A stretch of 64,000 nt of DNA from UBA11606 sp965243715 (GTDB taxonomy: Bacteria; Actinomycetota; Acidimicrobiia; Acidimicrobiales; Aldehydirespiratoraceae), in the NCBI GenBank assembly GCA_965243715.1, contig CBDEVU010000017.1:62001-126000 (forward strand), written 5' to 3'. Below, piece by piece: positions 43,944 to 52,432 of the stretch. Numbering within the stretch: position 1 is the first letter of the stretch; each line of letters starts with the position of its first letter. The position numbers and the translations under genes were made by a program. The notes under the pieces are model-generated. The model made no database searches. It was not told where the DNA came from and saw only the letters and a list, made by a program, of their open reading frames with translations.

Positions 43944-44870
43944 TCAGCTAGGTACTCGCAGCGTGTGGTCAGGGATCCAATCGCTGAAGAGCCAGCCGAT
44001 CTCACGGGACGCGACCGCCGGCCGACTCTTCGGTGCTGCGTTGAGTCGCTGGCGCACGGTGGCTTCGAGGTCGTTCACCGCCGCGGGGGGATCATGCCAG
44101 TCGAGTTCATCGTAGCTCTCCGGCGGTTCAGGAATCGGGTCGCCCGCAGGATAGTAGCCGTATAGCTCAAACGACCGGCGACGTAGCGCAGCGACGACCT
44201 CGGGATGGTTCTTCCCACCCGTTGTCTTGGCAAGGAAGGCGGGGGTCACGCAGATATTCCAGAGCGCGGTATACAGGTCCGGATTCTTGCTGTCGTTGAA
44301 GACGTGGTTGAACTGGACGTCCGGACCCTTCTTTTGACCCGCCGCCCAGCAAAAGGCGTTTGTTGGACTCGTATTGTCGTCGTGAAGTAACGACATCCCA
44401 TTGGCATTTACCGTAATCTGGCCACGGCGACGGTCGTCGCGGGCAATGCGAAACAGGGCCGCCCCGTCCGTCTGCCTCACGGTGTCGGGATGCAAGAAGA
44501 TCGTGTGCGCGGCCACTGCGTGCATGGGTGACTCATAGCCCGCCCGACGCAGCACACTCGCCAGAGCATCGACGCCATTAAGTAGTACTGATCGTCGTGA
44601 CCTCTGTGAGCCTCTCACCCTGTTCTCGATCCGTCCGGGGGTAAACCGCACCTTGGCGGACAAAAGATCGAACGACTCCACGACGTAACCAGAGTCGAGC
44701 CACGATCGGGTGTGACCAGCGGTCGAGTTGGCGGTGTTCCCCCACCAGGAGTGATAGATGCGAGCCGAGGCCGGAAGCCCACCGACTAAATCGTCGAGTT
44801 CGGCGAACGTGTACTCTACCGGACCCGAGTTCGCTCGAAGAACCCGACTCAAGGGGTCGTACCTGCTCAT
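43944..44870 (-). CDS. Unknown protein with DUF7662-like N-terminus, next to tRNA-Gly
   Basis: 308 residues from ATG 44870 (MSRYDPLSRVLRANSG); GTG 44873 is in frame. Residues 3-80 fit a small domain seen in other bacterial proteins: YDPLSRVL, VEYTFAELDDLVGGLPASAR, HSWWGN, SWLDSGYVVESFDLL and VRF. The rest contains HDDNTSPTNAFCWAAG, DVQFNHVFNDSKNPDLYTAL and WNICVTPAFLAKTT, which could be an HNH-like or other nuclease core but is not assigned. It lies 24 nt from the 3' end of tRNA-Gly, a classic cargo position. Confidence 0.6.
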   Translation of the reverse strand: MSRYDPLSRVLRANSGPVEYTFAELDDLVGGLPASARIYHSWWGNTANSTAGHTRSWLDSGYVVESFDLLSAKVRFTPGRIENRVRGSQRSRRSVLLNGVDALASVLRRAGYESPMHAVAAHTIFLHPDTVRQTDGAALFRIARDDRRRGQITVNANGMSLLHDDNTSPTNAFCWAAGQKKGPDVQFNHVFNDSKNPDLYTALWNICVTPAFLAKTTGGKNHPEVVAALRRRSFELYGYYPAGDPIPEPPESYDELDWHDPPAAVNDLEATVRQRLNAAPKSRPAVASREIGWLFSDWIPDHTLRVPS

Positions 44871-44893
44871 CACTACTCAGTTCTGCTTTTGCT

Positions 44894-44969
44894 TGGAGCG
44901 GACGACCGGGTTCGAACCGGCGACCTCAACCTTGGCAAGGTTGCGCTCTACCAACTGAGCTACGTCCGC
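44894..44969 (-). tRNA. tRNA-Gly (GCC)
   Basis: On the minus strand the 76-nt sequence folds as a cloverleaf: acceptor GCGGACG/CGTCCGC, D-arm GCTCAGTTGGTAGAGC, anticodon stem AACCT/AGGTT region with loop containing GCC, T-arm CCGGTTCGAACCCGG, discriminator T and an encoded CCA at 44894-44896. Its 3' end faces the mobile-element region at lower coordinates, as expected if elements integrated there. Confidence 0.95.
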
Positions 44970-45050
44970 GTCGACGGTTGATTGTACCGGCAACCTAACC
45001 AATCCCGCACTCCTGCGGACGAGGGATATTGCTGCACGCCACCCCCGGAC

Positions 45051-45284
45051 TTAGGCCGGATTGAGATCAATCCGCAGCACAAGCACGCCATCGACGAGTT
45101 CGCCGGTGGCATCGCCGAGCATGGCGAAGTCTTGATAATCGATCTGGGCTTGTTTCACGAAAGCGGCCCGTTCGTCGCCACCAACAGGCGGCAGGTTGCG
45201 ACGCTTGACCGCCGCGGCCCGTTCCTGGAAACGCTCGATCATTGCGGCGATGTCGATACCACCACCCTTTGACGCATCAGTCAT
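45051..45284 (-). CDS. Small conserved-type protein of unknown function
   Basis: 77 residues (MTDASKGGGIDIAAMIERFQ ...). It has an amphipathic helix with IERFQERAAAVKRRNLPPVGG, then FVKQAQIDYQDFAMLGDATG and a strand pair ending VLRIDLNPA. No family recognised. Its start overlaps the stop of the next upstream gene by 4 nt, supporting that it is real and co-transcribed. Confidence 0.6.
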   Translation of the reverse strand: MTDASKGGGIDIAAMIERFQERAAAVKRRNLPPVGGDERAAFVKQAQIDYQDFAMLGDATGELVDGVLVLRIDLNPA

Positions 45285-45574
45285 AGGCTCACCGTAGCTT
45301 CTCGACGATTGCGGCGGCGGTTGGCGACTCGGACTCGGCGGCGCGGGCTGGTGTGCCCAATGTAGAGCACCAGCATGAAGCCGGTGCTAGCCGCAATGAT
45401 CAGCAGGGTGTTGCTCACCCGCTCGATGGTGCCTTCGGTCATACGGGTATCGAACTCACTGCCGAGAACCGCGGAATCTGCATCGACCGAGTCCTGAGCC
45501 ACAGCCGCGACCGGCACCAATAAAGCCGCCCCTAACAGTCCAAGGGCAATCCAGAGCAAGAGACGGCAGCGCAC
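45281..45574 (-). CDS. Small membrane protein with signal peptide
   Basis: 97 residues. Residues 1-26 are a signal peptide (MRCRLLLWIALGLLGAALLV) with a likely AVA/AQD cleavage site; a membrane helix follows near 53-72 (NTLLIIAASTGFMLVLYIGH) and a very basic tail (RRRVRVANRRRNRREA). Function unknown. In operon with the 77-residue gene. Confidence 0.65.
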   Translation of the reverse strand: MRCRLLLWIALGLLGAALLVPVAAVAQDSVDADSAVLGSEFDTRMTEGTIERVSNTLLIIAASTGFMLVLYIGHTSPRRRVRVANRRRNRREATVSL

Positions 45575-45610
45575 AAGGTCTAAGCGTAGTCCGGATGATC
45601 GTGCGGCCGA

Positions 45611-46816
45611 TTACTTACCTGCTTTGAGCAGCGTCTCAGCGATGAGCGGACCCAAAAAGGCCGACTCGAGCAGGAAACCGTCGTGCCCCTGAGGGCTATC
45701 AACAATGTGATATTCACAGTCACCCCCACCCGCCTCGATGAGTCGGTGCATTTCTGCTTGTTGGTACGCGGGGTACAAAATGTCCGACGTGACCGACGCG
45801 GTAAGCACCGGCATCTTGAAACGGCCGAGAACTTTCTCGATACCGCCCCGGCCCCGGCCCACGTCGTGAAGGTCCATGGCTTTGCTCAGTACGAGAAATG
45901 AGTTGGCGTCGAATCGGCGGACCAGTTTTTGTCCGTGATGATCGAGGTAGGACTCGATCTGGTAGCGAGACCATTGGCCAAACTCATCGTGAGGATCAAA
46001 GAGTTGCCGCCCGAAGCGCTCATCAAACACGTGGGTCGTGCGGTAAGTGATTTGGGAAATCTCTCGGGCGAGGGCGAGACCGTGCGACGGCCCATAGCCC
46101 GGCTCGGCGTCGTAGTACCAGCCCCCGCGCCACCGCGGGTCCGACACGATCGCTAGGCGCTCAACAGCGCTCCATCCAATTTGCATGGGCGACGCCGCCG
46201 CAACAGAAGCAATCGGCATAAGCGAGGCCACATGGTCGGGAAGCATGGCCCCCCACTCCAAGACCTGCATCCCTCCCATTGATCCGCCCACGACAGACAA
46301 CCACACGTCGATTCCAAGCCCGTCGGCGAGCAGTTTCTGGGTGCGAACTATGTCGCGGATGCTGACCGTCGGGAAGGTCGGTCCGTAGTTGGTGCCCGTA
46401 GCCGGGTCTATGCTCGACGGACCGGTGGTGCCTTGGCAACCCCCGAGCACATTGGCACAAACCACAAAGTACTGATCGGTATCGAGGGCTTTTCCGGGAC
46501 CGATGAGATCGTTCCACCATCCGTCGGTGGCGTGACCCGGTTCCATGGCCCCCCTAGCGTGGGAGTCGCCGGTGAGGGCGTGGCACACCAAAACGGCGTT
46601 CGATGCGCGCTCGTTGAGTTCGCCCCAAGTCTCGTAGGCGACCGCAATCTCGGAAAGCGTACCTCCGCCTTCGAGCACAAAAGGACGATCGCAACATACT
46701 TTCATGAACTTTCGGTGGCCCACCGGATCACCCAGCATCCAGGCCCCCGTTACTGGCAAGGCGTCCGCGAACCGCCTGCTCGGGTCGTAATGCAGATATT
46801 CGGGGCGATCGTTCAC
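45611..46816 (-). CDS. metX: Homoserine O-acetyltransferase
   Basis: 401 residues, GTG start at 46816. An alpha/beta-hydrolase that makes O-acetylhomoserine for methionine synthesis. Seen: VAYETWGELNERASNAVLVC, HALTGDSHARG, nucleophile Ser in VVGGSMGGMQVLEW, SDILYPAYQQ with the Asp, and SPQGHDGFLLE with the His. The GTG-linked RBS AGGAGACC lies just upstream on the minus strand. Single-gene unit; succinyl- versus acetyl-specificity cannot be fixed by eye. Confidence 0.93.
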   Translation of the reverse strand: MNDRPEYLHYDPSRRFADALPVTGAWMLGDPVGHRKFMKVCCDRPFVLEGGGTLSEIAVAYETWGELNERASNAVLVCHALTGDSHARGAMEPGHATDGWWNDLIGPGKALDTDQYFVVCANVLGGCQGTTGPSSIDPATGTNYGPTFPTVSIRDIVRTQKLLADGLGIDVWLSVVGGSMGGMQVLEWGAMLPDHVASLMPIASVAAASPMQIGWSAVERLAIVSDPRWRGGWYYDAEPGYGPSHGLALAREISQITYRTTHVFDERFGRQLFDPHDEFGQWSRYQIESYLDHHGQKLVRRFDANSFLVLSKAMDLHDVGRGRGGIEKVLGRFKMPVLTASVTSDILYPAYQQAEMHRLIEAGGGDCEYHIVDSPQGHDGFLLESAFLGPLIAETLLKAGK

Positions 46817-46912
46817 AAGGTCTCCTGATACCGACCGACGGTGTCCGGCATTGTAGCGATCTCTGGGCTAAAGCCGGGCTAGGAGGTAGGAGTTCGGGCT
46901 TGCCGCCAAGCC

Positions 46913-48079
46913 TCAGACGTCAGCGGGATCCCACTCGACCAACCCGCCGAGACGGGCGTCGTTGGAAAACATCTCAACGATTGGCATCACGCAATTGATG
47001 CGTTTTTGCAGGCGCTTGATCTCGAGTTCTTCGTCCCACAGGGAAAGGGTGACCACCAAGCCCGACTCTCCCGCTCGAGCGGTGCGGCCCGCTCGGTGCA
47101 GATAGGTCTTGGCATCGCCGGGTGGATCATAGTGAATCACGACATCGACATCGTCGACGTGAATACCGCGAGCGGCCACGTCGGTAGCCACAAGGACATG
47201 GATCTTGCCGTTGCCGAAATCTCGGAGGGACTTCTCGCGGCTCGACTGGCGCAGATCGCCATGAATCGGTGCCGCGTTGACGTCGAGTTCTTTCAACTCG
47301 CGCGCCAAACGGTCGGCCATTACCTTAGTACTGGTGAACATGATGGTTCGCTCGACGCCTCGGGCGATGGAACCGGCGACCTTGACCTTGTCCATCTTGT
47401 GAACCGAAATGAAGCGGTGGGTCATGTCCTCCACCATCACCTCTTCGGACACGACTTCATGCATCGACGGATCGGTCTGGTAGCGGCGGATCAAGGTATT
47501 GACGACGCCGTCGAGAGTGGCCGAGAAAAGAAGCGTCTGGTGGTCGGATTCGACGTTGCGTAGGATCCACTCCACTTGCGGCAAAAACCCCATGTCGGCC
47601 ATACGGTCGGCCTCGTCCACCACCACATGGGCAACATATTTGACCGACACCGCTTTACGCTCGATCAGATCAATCATGCGGCCGGGGGTGGCGACGACGA
47701 GGTCGATGCCTTGGTCGAGGCGTTCGATCTGTTTCTCGATGGGAGCGCCGCCGTAGATGGCCAGCGATCTACGACCAACCGCCTTCGCTGCCGGTTCGAG
47801 TTCCTCGCAGACCTGATTGGCCAACTCACGGGTCGGGACCAAGACCAAACCGGTGGGCCGGTTGGGTCGGGCCGACGCCATGCGCTGCAGCACCGGAAGG
47901 CCAAAAGCTAAGGTCTTGCCGGAACCGGTTTTGGCTTTGCCGCAAACGTCGCGCCCAGCGAGGGCGTCGGGGATGGTGAGGGTTTGGACAGGGAACGGAG
48001 CAGTAATGCCCCGGTCGGACAAGGTAGCGACGATTTTGTCGTCTAGGCCTAGGTCGGCAAAGGTGGTTTCTTCGGTCAT
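46913..48079 (-). CDS. DEAD-box RNA helicase
   Basis: 388 residues. All core motifs are present: Q motif FADLGLDDKIVATLSDRGI, Walker A AKTGSGKT, PTRELANQ, VVATPGRM, DEAD as VVDEADRM, SAT as LLFSATLDG, and HRAGRTARAGE. No C-terminal extension beyond about residue 385, so it is a minimal RhlE-type helicase probably used in RNA remodelling. Confidence 0.93.
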   Translation of the reverse strand: MTEETTFADLGLDDKIVATLSDRGITAPFPVQTLTIPDALAGRDVCGKAKTGSGKTLAFGLPVLQRMASARPNRPTGLVLVPTRELANQVCEELEPAAKAVGRRSLAIYGGAPIEKQIERLDQGIDLVVATPGRMIDLIERKAVSVKYVAHVVVDEADRMADMGFLPQVEWILRNVESDHQTLLFSATLDGVVNTLIRRYQTDPSMHEVVSEEVMVEDMTHRFISVHKMDKVKVAGSIARGVERTIMFTSTKVMADRLARELKELDVNAAPIHGDLRQSSREKSLRDFGNGKIHVLVATDVAARGIHVDDVDVVIHYDPPGDAKTYLHRAGRTARAGESGLVVTLSLWDEELEIKRLQKRINCVMPIVEMFSNDARLGGLVEWDPADV

Positions 48080-48190
48080 CGTAATGAAAGTTCGTCGGGG
48101 ATCCTGAGAAGTGGCCGCCCGACCAATGGAGAGAGTTGATCGCCCAGCGTGTTCAGCGACTCTACAAGGCTACCGGCGAAATCAGTCAGT

Positions 48191-48487
48191 TCATGCGACG
48201 TGTCCGTTGCGTACCGTGACCCCTTCTGCGACTAGCCGTTTCGTCTGCTCTTGTTCGCGGCCCGGAACTAACCGACCGGCGGCGTTCACGACCCGCCACC
48301 ACGCGAGTGTTCCGGGGCGGGAGCGTCCCAGCACCGAACCCACGGCCCGAGCCGCGCCCGGGTACCCCGCTTCGGCTGCGACCTCACCGTAGGTGGCGAT
48401 CTCGCCGGGACCAAGTGACATGAGCACGGCGACAACATCGCGCTCAAAGTCGGTCTCCGACGACCGATCGAGTGGGTCCATAGACAT
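48191..48487 (-). CDS. Alkyltransferase-like protein (ATL, MGMT family without catalytic Cys)
   Basis: 98 residues from ATG 48487 (ATG 48481 also possible). It fits the DNA-binding domain of O6-alkylguanine transferases: FERDVVAVLMSLGPGEIATYGEVA, read as FERDVVAVL and GEIATYGEVAAEAGYPGAAR, then AVGSVLGRSRPG. The alkyl-acceptor PCHRV site is replaced by AWWRVVNAAGRLVPG. ATL proteins flag O6-alkylguanine for nucleotide-excision repair instead of removing the alkyl group. Divergent from the serine hydrolase gene. Confidence 0.88.
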   Translation of the reverse strand: MSMDPLDRSSETDFERDVVAVLMSLGPGEIATYGEVAAEAGYPGAARAVGSVLGRSRPGTLAWWRVVNAAGRLVPGREQEQTKRLVAEGVTVRNGHVA

Positions 48488-48531
48488 AACCCTAAGCCGT
48501 GATCTCCATCGACTCTGCGTAAGATTTATTG

Positions 48532-49374
48532 ATGGCCGCGCTCGATGACCTCGCCACCTGGCCCGCACCGTGTGCCGCCGCGGTTGTCGGACCCGACGGG
48601 TCGCGCCACACAATCGGCGATATCACTCGACCGTTCGCTCTGGCCTCGGTAACCAAACTCCTAACCGCGATGGCCGCGCTTGTCGCCCACGAGGAAGGCA
48701 CGCTCGACCTCGACGAAGAACTCACCCCCGCCGGTTCGACCGTAGCCGACTTGCTTTCCCACGCCGGCGGGATCGCTCCTGATCGCCCTGAACAACTCGC
48801 CGCGCCGCGATCTCGGCGAATGTACTCCACCGCCAGCTACGACATCATTGCCGGGGCCGTGGGCACCAACGCGGGGATTCCCTTTGCTCAGTACCTCACC
48901 GAAGCGGTCCTACTTCCGTTGGGAATGACCCCTCACGTCTTGGCTGGATCAGCGGGTTCGGGCGGCTGGGGTTCGGTCACCGACCTACTCTTGTTGGCCG
49001 AGGCTTGGCGCGCTCCGATTCTCGTTGCCCAGATCACCCTCGACCGAGCCATCGGCGTTCATCTCCCCGACTTGGTGGGGATTCTGCCCGGCTACGGCCG
49101 CCAGACGCCGAACCCGTGGGGGCTGGGCCCTGAACGCCGCGCCGAGAAACGTCCCCATTGGACGGGGGCGTCCAATAGCCCCGCTACATACGGCCACTTC
49201 GGGCAGTCCGGCACCATGCTGTGGATCGATCCCGAAGCCCACGTCACTCTTATTGCCTTGTGCGACGAACCGTTTGGTCCGTGGGCTATAAAGGCCTGGC
49301 CCCACTTGAGCGACGCCGTTATGGCTGAGCTACTGGGCGGCCCCGGCGGAGCAACCAACCGCCCGCCACGGTGA
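48532..49374 (+). CDS. Serine hydrolase, beta-lactamase/esterase fold
   Basis: 280 residues from ATG 48532 (TTG 48529 is in frame). Class C-like layout: SxxK as LASVTKLL near residue 40, a YxN-like YSTASYD near residue 100, GMTPHVLAG after it, and GHFGQSGTMLWIDP near the end. No signal peptide is visible, so it is probably cytoplasmic and may be an esterase or peptidase rather than a drug-hydrolysing enzyme. Overlaps lgt convergently by 56 nt. Confidence 0.8.
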   Translation: MAALDDLATWPAPCAAAVVGPDGSRHTIGDITRPFALASVTKLLTAMAALVAHEEGTLDLDEELTPAGSTVADLLSHAGGIAPDRPEQLAAPRSRRMYSTASYDIIAGAVGTNAGIPFAQYLTEAVLLPLGMTPHVLAGSAGSGGWGSVTDLLLLAEAWRAPILVAQITLDRAIGVHLPDLVGILPGYGRQTPNPWGLGPERRAEKRPHWTGASNSPATYGHFGQSGTMLWIDPEAHVTLIALCDEPFGPWAIKAWPHLSDAVMAELLGGPGGATNRPPR

Positions 49375-50110
49375 TACCCACGACGCTCATCCAGATGTTG
49401 ATGCGAACTCCGCCAATCTCGGTGGCTGGATCGACACGGACCGTCTCGAGCCACCATCGAGCGGTGAGGTACCCGACCACATACACGGCAAGGAGCGCAC
49501 CGGTGCGAAGCTTTTTGGCCCGGTCGAGCCAGATGAGGAACAAGCAGAGCCCCAAGTTCCACAGCGATTCGTACAAGAACGTCGGGGCGAAGGTCTCAAC
49601 CTCGGGATAACCAGCCGCGGTGGCGTGTTGCGAGGCGATCTCGACCGCCCACGGCGCGTCGCTCGGCCCTCCGAACAGTTCCTGGTTGAACCAGTTGCCC
49701 CAGCGACCAATGGCCTGAGCCAGCGGAAGGCTCGGCACCGCCGCATCAAGCAGCGAGGGACGATCCCATTCTTCGCGGCGGATTATCCACAACGTGGCGA
49801 GAACCCCGGCGGTGATCCCACCAGGGATTCCGAGTCCCCCTTCCCAGATCTTGAACGGCTCGACCCAACCCTCGTCGAAGCGCCAATCGGTGAACACGTG
49901 GTACACCCGAGCGCCGATAAGTCCCGCGGGGACGGCCCACATGGCCAGGGTGGAGATGTCGTCGGGGTTTCCTCCGCGCGCCTGCCAGCGCTTCTGCGCG
50001 AGTAACACCCCGGCAACCACGCCGAAAGCAATCACCAAGCCGTAGGCCCTCAGCGTGAACGGGCCGAGTTCAATCGCACTAGTAGAGGGGCTGGGAATCG
50101 ACGCAAACAT
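49319..50110 (-). CDS. lgt: Prolipoprotein diacylglyceryl transferase
   Basis: 263 residues with about seven membrane helices. Conserved Lgt patterns: GARVYHVFTDW, GIPGGITAGVLATLW, and the signature AQAIGRWGNWFNQELFGGP. It attaches diacylglycerol to the lipobox Cys of lipoproteins, including, presumably, the 8.7-11.6 kb lipoproteins of this window. Confidence 0.94.
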   Translation of the reverse strand: MFASIPSPSTSAIELGPFTLRAYGLVIAFGVVAGVLLAQKRWQARGGNPDDISTLAMWAVPAGLIGARVYHVFTDWRFDEGWVEPFKIWEGGLGIPGGITAGVLATLWIIRREEWDRPSLLDAAVPSLPLAQAIGRWGNWFNQELFGGPSDAPWAVEIASQHATAAGYPEVETFAPTFLYESLWNLGLCLFLIWLDRAKKLRTGALLAVYVVGYLTARWWLETVRVDPATEIGGVRINIWMSVVGITVAGGWLLRRGRPVAQP

Positions 50111-50191
50111 GCTAGGACAACTCTACGCCGCTTGGCTCGATTCTCGTACGGAGCGTTCGGATGGCGGAGCGTTCAGCTGACGGCGAGCCGG

Positions 50192-51973
50192 TCAGATCGC
50201 CAGGATTCGGTCCTTGGCTGCGGTGAGGTCGGCACCGCCCGCGCTGACCGCAGCGATCATCGTGGGCACCGCGGCGAGACGGTTAGCGGCAAAGAATCGG
50301 GCCAGAACGGCTCGGTCGGCTGCCTCCTCTGGACTCTGAGCGGCGGCTTTTACCGCGCCGTCAGCCAGGATCTGGCCACCGGTGGTCAGCGCCAACATGT
50401 TGAGATACGCCATAGCCCCGGCCAGCAGATCGACGGGATCAGTCGCGGAGCGCTGCTGTAACCAGGCGGTTGCTTCGGCGGTCGCGGCATGAGCGGCCGC
50501 GAGCGTGACCTGCACGGACTCGAGTCCGTCGATCCCGTCGAGCGAGGCAACCGTTGCCGCGATCGAGTCGAGATGGTCGCCGATGACAGCGCCGCCCCGC
50601 AGACCGAGTTTGCGTCCGACTAAGTCGATGGCCTGAATCCCGTTCGTTCCTTCATAAATCGGGGTGATGCGGGCGTCACGAAAATACTGCGCCGCGCCGG
50701 TCTCCTCGATGTACCCCATACCTCCGTGGACCTGCAGGCCAATCGAGGTGAGTTCACATCCCATATCGGTCGACCATGACTTCGACAACGGGATCAGCAG
50801 CGCGGCCCGTTCGCCCGCCCGTTCTCGCGTGTCGGCGTCGGCGCCGTGGGTAGCGAGGTCTATGGCTTCCGCGTTGCGGTAACACAAGCCACGGATGGCC
50901 ACGATGCACGACTTCATGTCGAGCAGCATGCGCTGAACATCGGGGTGATCGATGATCGGCGAACTGGTTCCCGGCGCGGTACCAACGGCGCGGCCCTGAG
51001 TGCGCTCGTGGGCGTAGCCAAGCGCCTGCTGGTACGCCCGTTCGGCGACCGCAAGACCTTGAAGACCAACCGAAAGTCGGGCGTTATTCATCACCGTGAA
51101 CATGCTGCGCATACCCTGATTCTCCCCACCTAGAAGAAATCCCACCGCGCCGCCGTTGTCACCGTAGGACATGACGCAGGTGGGGCTTGCGTGAATCCCA
51201 AGTTTGTGTTCAATCGATACACATGACAGGTCGTTTCGTTCCCCGAGCGAACCATCGTCGTTGACTAAGAACTTCGGAACGAGGAATAAACTGATGCCCT
51301 TGGTGCCGGGTGGTGAATCGGGCGTGCGAGCCAACACCAGATGGATGATGTTCTCCGCCATGTCGTGCTCGCCCCACGTGATGAAGATCTTCTGGCCGGT
51401 AATGCGCCACGTGCCGTTAGCCGCCGGTTCGGCCTTAGAGGAGAGGGCACCCACGTCAGAACCGGCGTGGGGTTCGGTGAGGTTCATCGTGCCGGACCAC
51501 TCGCCGGTGATCATCTTGGGCAGGTAGGTCTCCTTCTGTTCCTCGCTGCCGTGATGCAACAAGGCGTCGATTGCGCCCTGGGTGAGAAGGGGACACAGCG
51601 AAAATGCCATGTTCGCCGAGTTGAGCATTTCTTGAACCGCGGTGCTGAGCAGCCATGGAAAACCGCCTCCGCCGTACTCCTCGGGGAAACCAATGCCACA
51701 CCAGCCGGCCTCGATGCATTGCGTATAGGCCTTCGCCGCGCCAGGCGCTGCGGTAACCGAACCGTCGGCGTTGCGTTGGCTGCCCACGGTGTCGCCGTCG
51801 CGGTTCGTGGGGGCCACCACTTCTTCAATAAAGCGGGCGGCTTCGTCGAGCAAGCTATCGCAGAGGTCGGGATCGGCGTGGGCAAAGGTAGCCAGCGACG
51901 CCAGGCCGTCTAGATCAGCAACGCAACGAAGGGCGAACCGGATGTCATCAAGGGGCGCTCGGAACTCGGTCAT
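50192..51973 (-). CDS. Acyl-CoA dehydrogenase
   Basis: 593 residues, longer than the ~385 of short-chain enzymes and matching the FadE5-like branch with an extra C-terminal domain. FAD-binding middle part shows SGTMNLTEPHAGSDVGALSSK (read as TMNLTEPHAGSDVG) and ITGQKIFITWGEHDMAENI; the catalytic Glu lies in IYEGTNGIQAIDLVGRKL. It removes two hydrogens from acyl-CoA in fatty-acid oxidation, passing electrons to ETF. Single-gene unit. Confidence 0.93.
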   Translation of the reverse strand: MTEFRAPLDDIRFALRCVADLDGLASLATFAHADPDLCDSLLDEAARFIEEVVAPTNRDGDTVGSQRNADGSVTAAPGAAKAYTQCIEAGWCGIGFPEEYGGGGFPWLLSTAVQEMLNSANMAFSLCPLLTQGAIDALLHHGSEEQKETYLPKMITGEWSGTMNLTEPHAGSDVGALSSKAEPAANGTWRITGQKIFITWGEHDMAENIIHLVLARTPDSPPGTKGISLFLVPKFLVNDDGSLGERNDLSCVSIEHKLGIHASPTCVMSYGDNGGAVGFLLGGENQGMRSMFTVMNNARLSVGLQGLAVAERAYQQALGYAHERTQGRAVGTAPGTSSPIIDHPDVQRMLLDMKSCIVAIRGLCYRNAEAIDLATHGADADTRERAGERAALLIPLSKSWSTDMGCELTSIGLQVHGGMGYIEETGAAQYFRDARITPIYEGTNGIQAIDLVGRKLGLRGGAVIGDHLDSIAATVASLDGIDGLESVQVTLAAAHAATAEATAWLQQRSATDPVDLLAGAMAYLNMLALTTGGQILADGAVKAAAQSPEEAADRAVLARFFAANRLAAVPTMIAAVSAGGADLTAAKDRILAI

Positions 51974-52432
51974 GGCCGCAGACTAGTTGCACCGCCTGCG
52001 AACAGTCTCATCGGAGCCCACCCGATGTCAGACAGTTTTGCCGGTCCCGACATTTACCAGACTTCTCCAGTCCGACTTGGGTTCACGGCGACGAACTCGG
52101 CGAATAAGGTTCGAAGCGAACAAGAGTAGAGCGATAGAGGCAATTTCATCGGGGGGTTTCGAAAGCCTTCGCAGAGTCGTAGTTTGAGAAACGCAAACCC
52201 GCGCGCTTATGAGCCTCGTCGCCCATTAGCTAACCGAACGCTTGGGCCTGTTCGACGGGGAGATTGCCACCTTGGATGGCTACCCGTTTGCAGCCGCGAC
52301 AGAACCGATGTTGGAGAGTCCCGCATCTGCTGCGACGTCTCGATTATTGACACGTCCCGATTATTGACACGTTCCGATTGAAGGTTCCTCGTAATGGGTA
52401 AGCCCCCCCTTTACCGAAAGTGAACCAATCCC
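51974..52432. other. Intergenic region before the accessory two-gene block
   Basis: No gene is supported in these ~460 bp. Near its end lie two 17-bp direct repeats with TTGACA-like centres (listed separately). The region forms the left border of the accessory block and probably holds its promoter. Confidence 0.4.
52341..52380. repeat. Two 17-bp direct repeats upstream of the 52433 gene
   Basis: cgattattgacacgtcc (52341-52357) is followed directly by cgattattgacacgttc (52358-52374) and a partial third copy cgattg. Each full unit contains TTGACA, a -35-like hexamer. They end ~53 bp before the start codon, a position suitable for an activator or repressor site. Confidence 0.7.

Noticed and set aside
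38800..44969. attL/attR direct repeats of the tRNA-Gly 3' end bounding the island
   Set aside because: I looked for a second copy of the T-arm/acceptor sequence near 38.8-39.1 kb and saw none, so tRNA-targeted integration remains only a positional inference.
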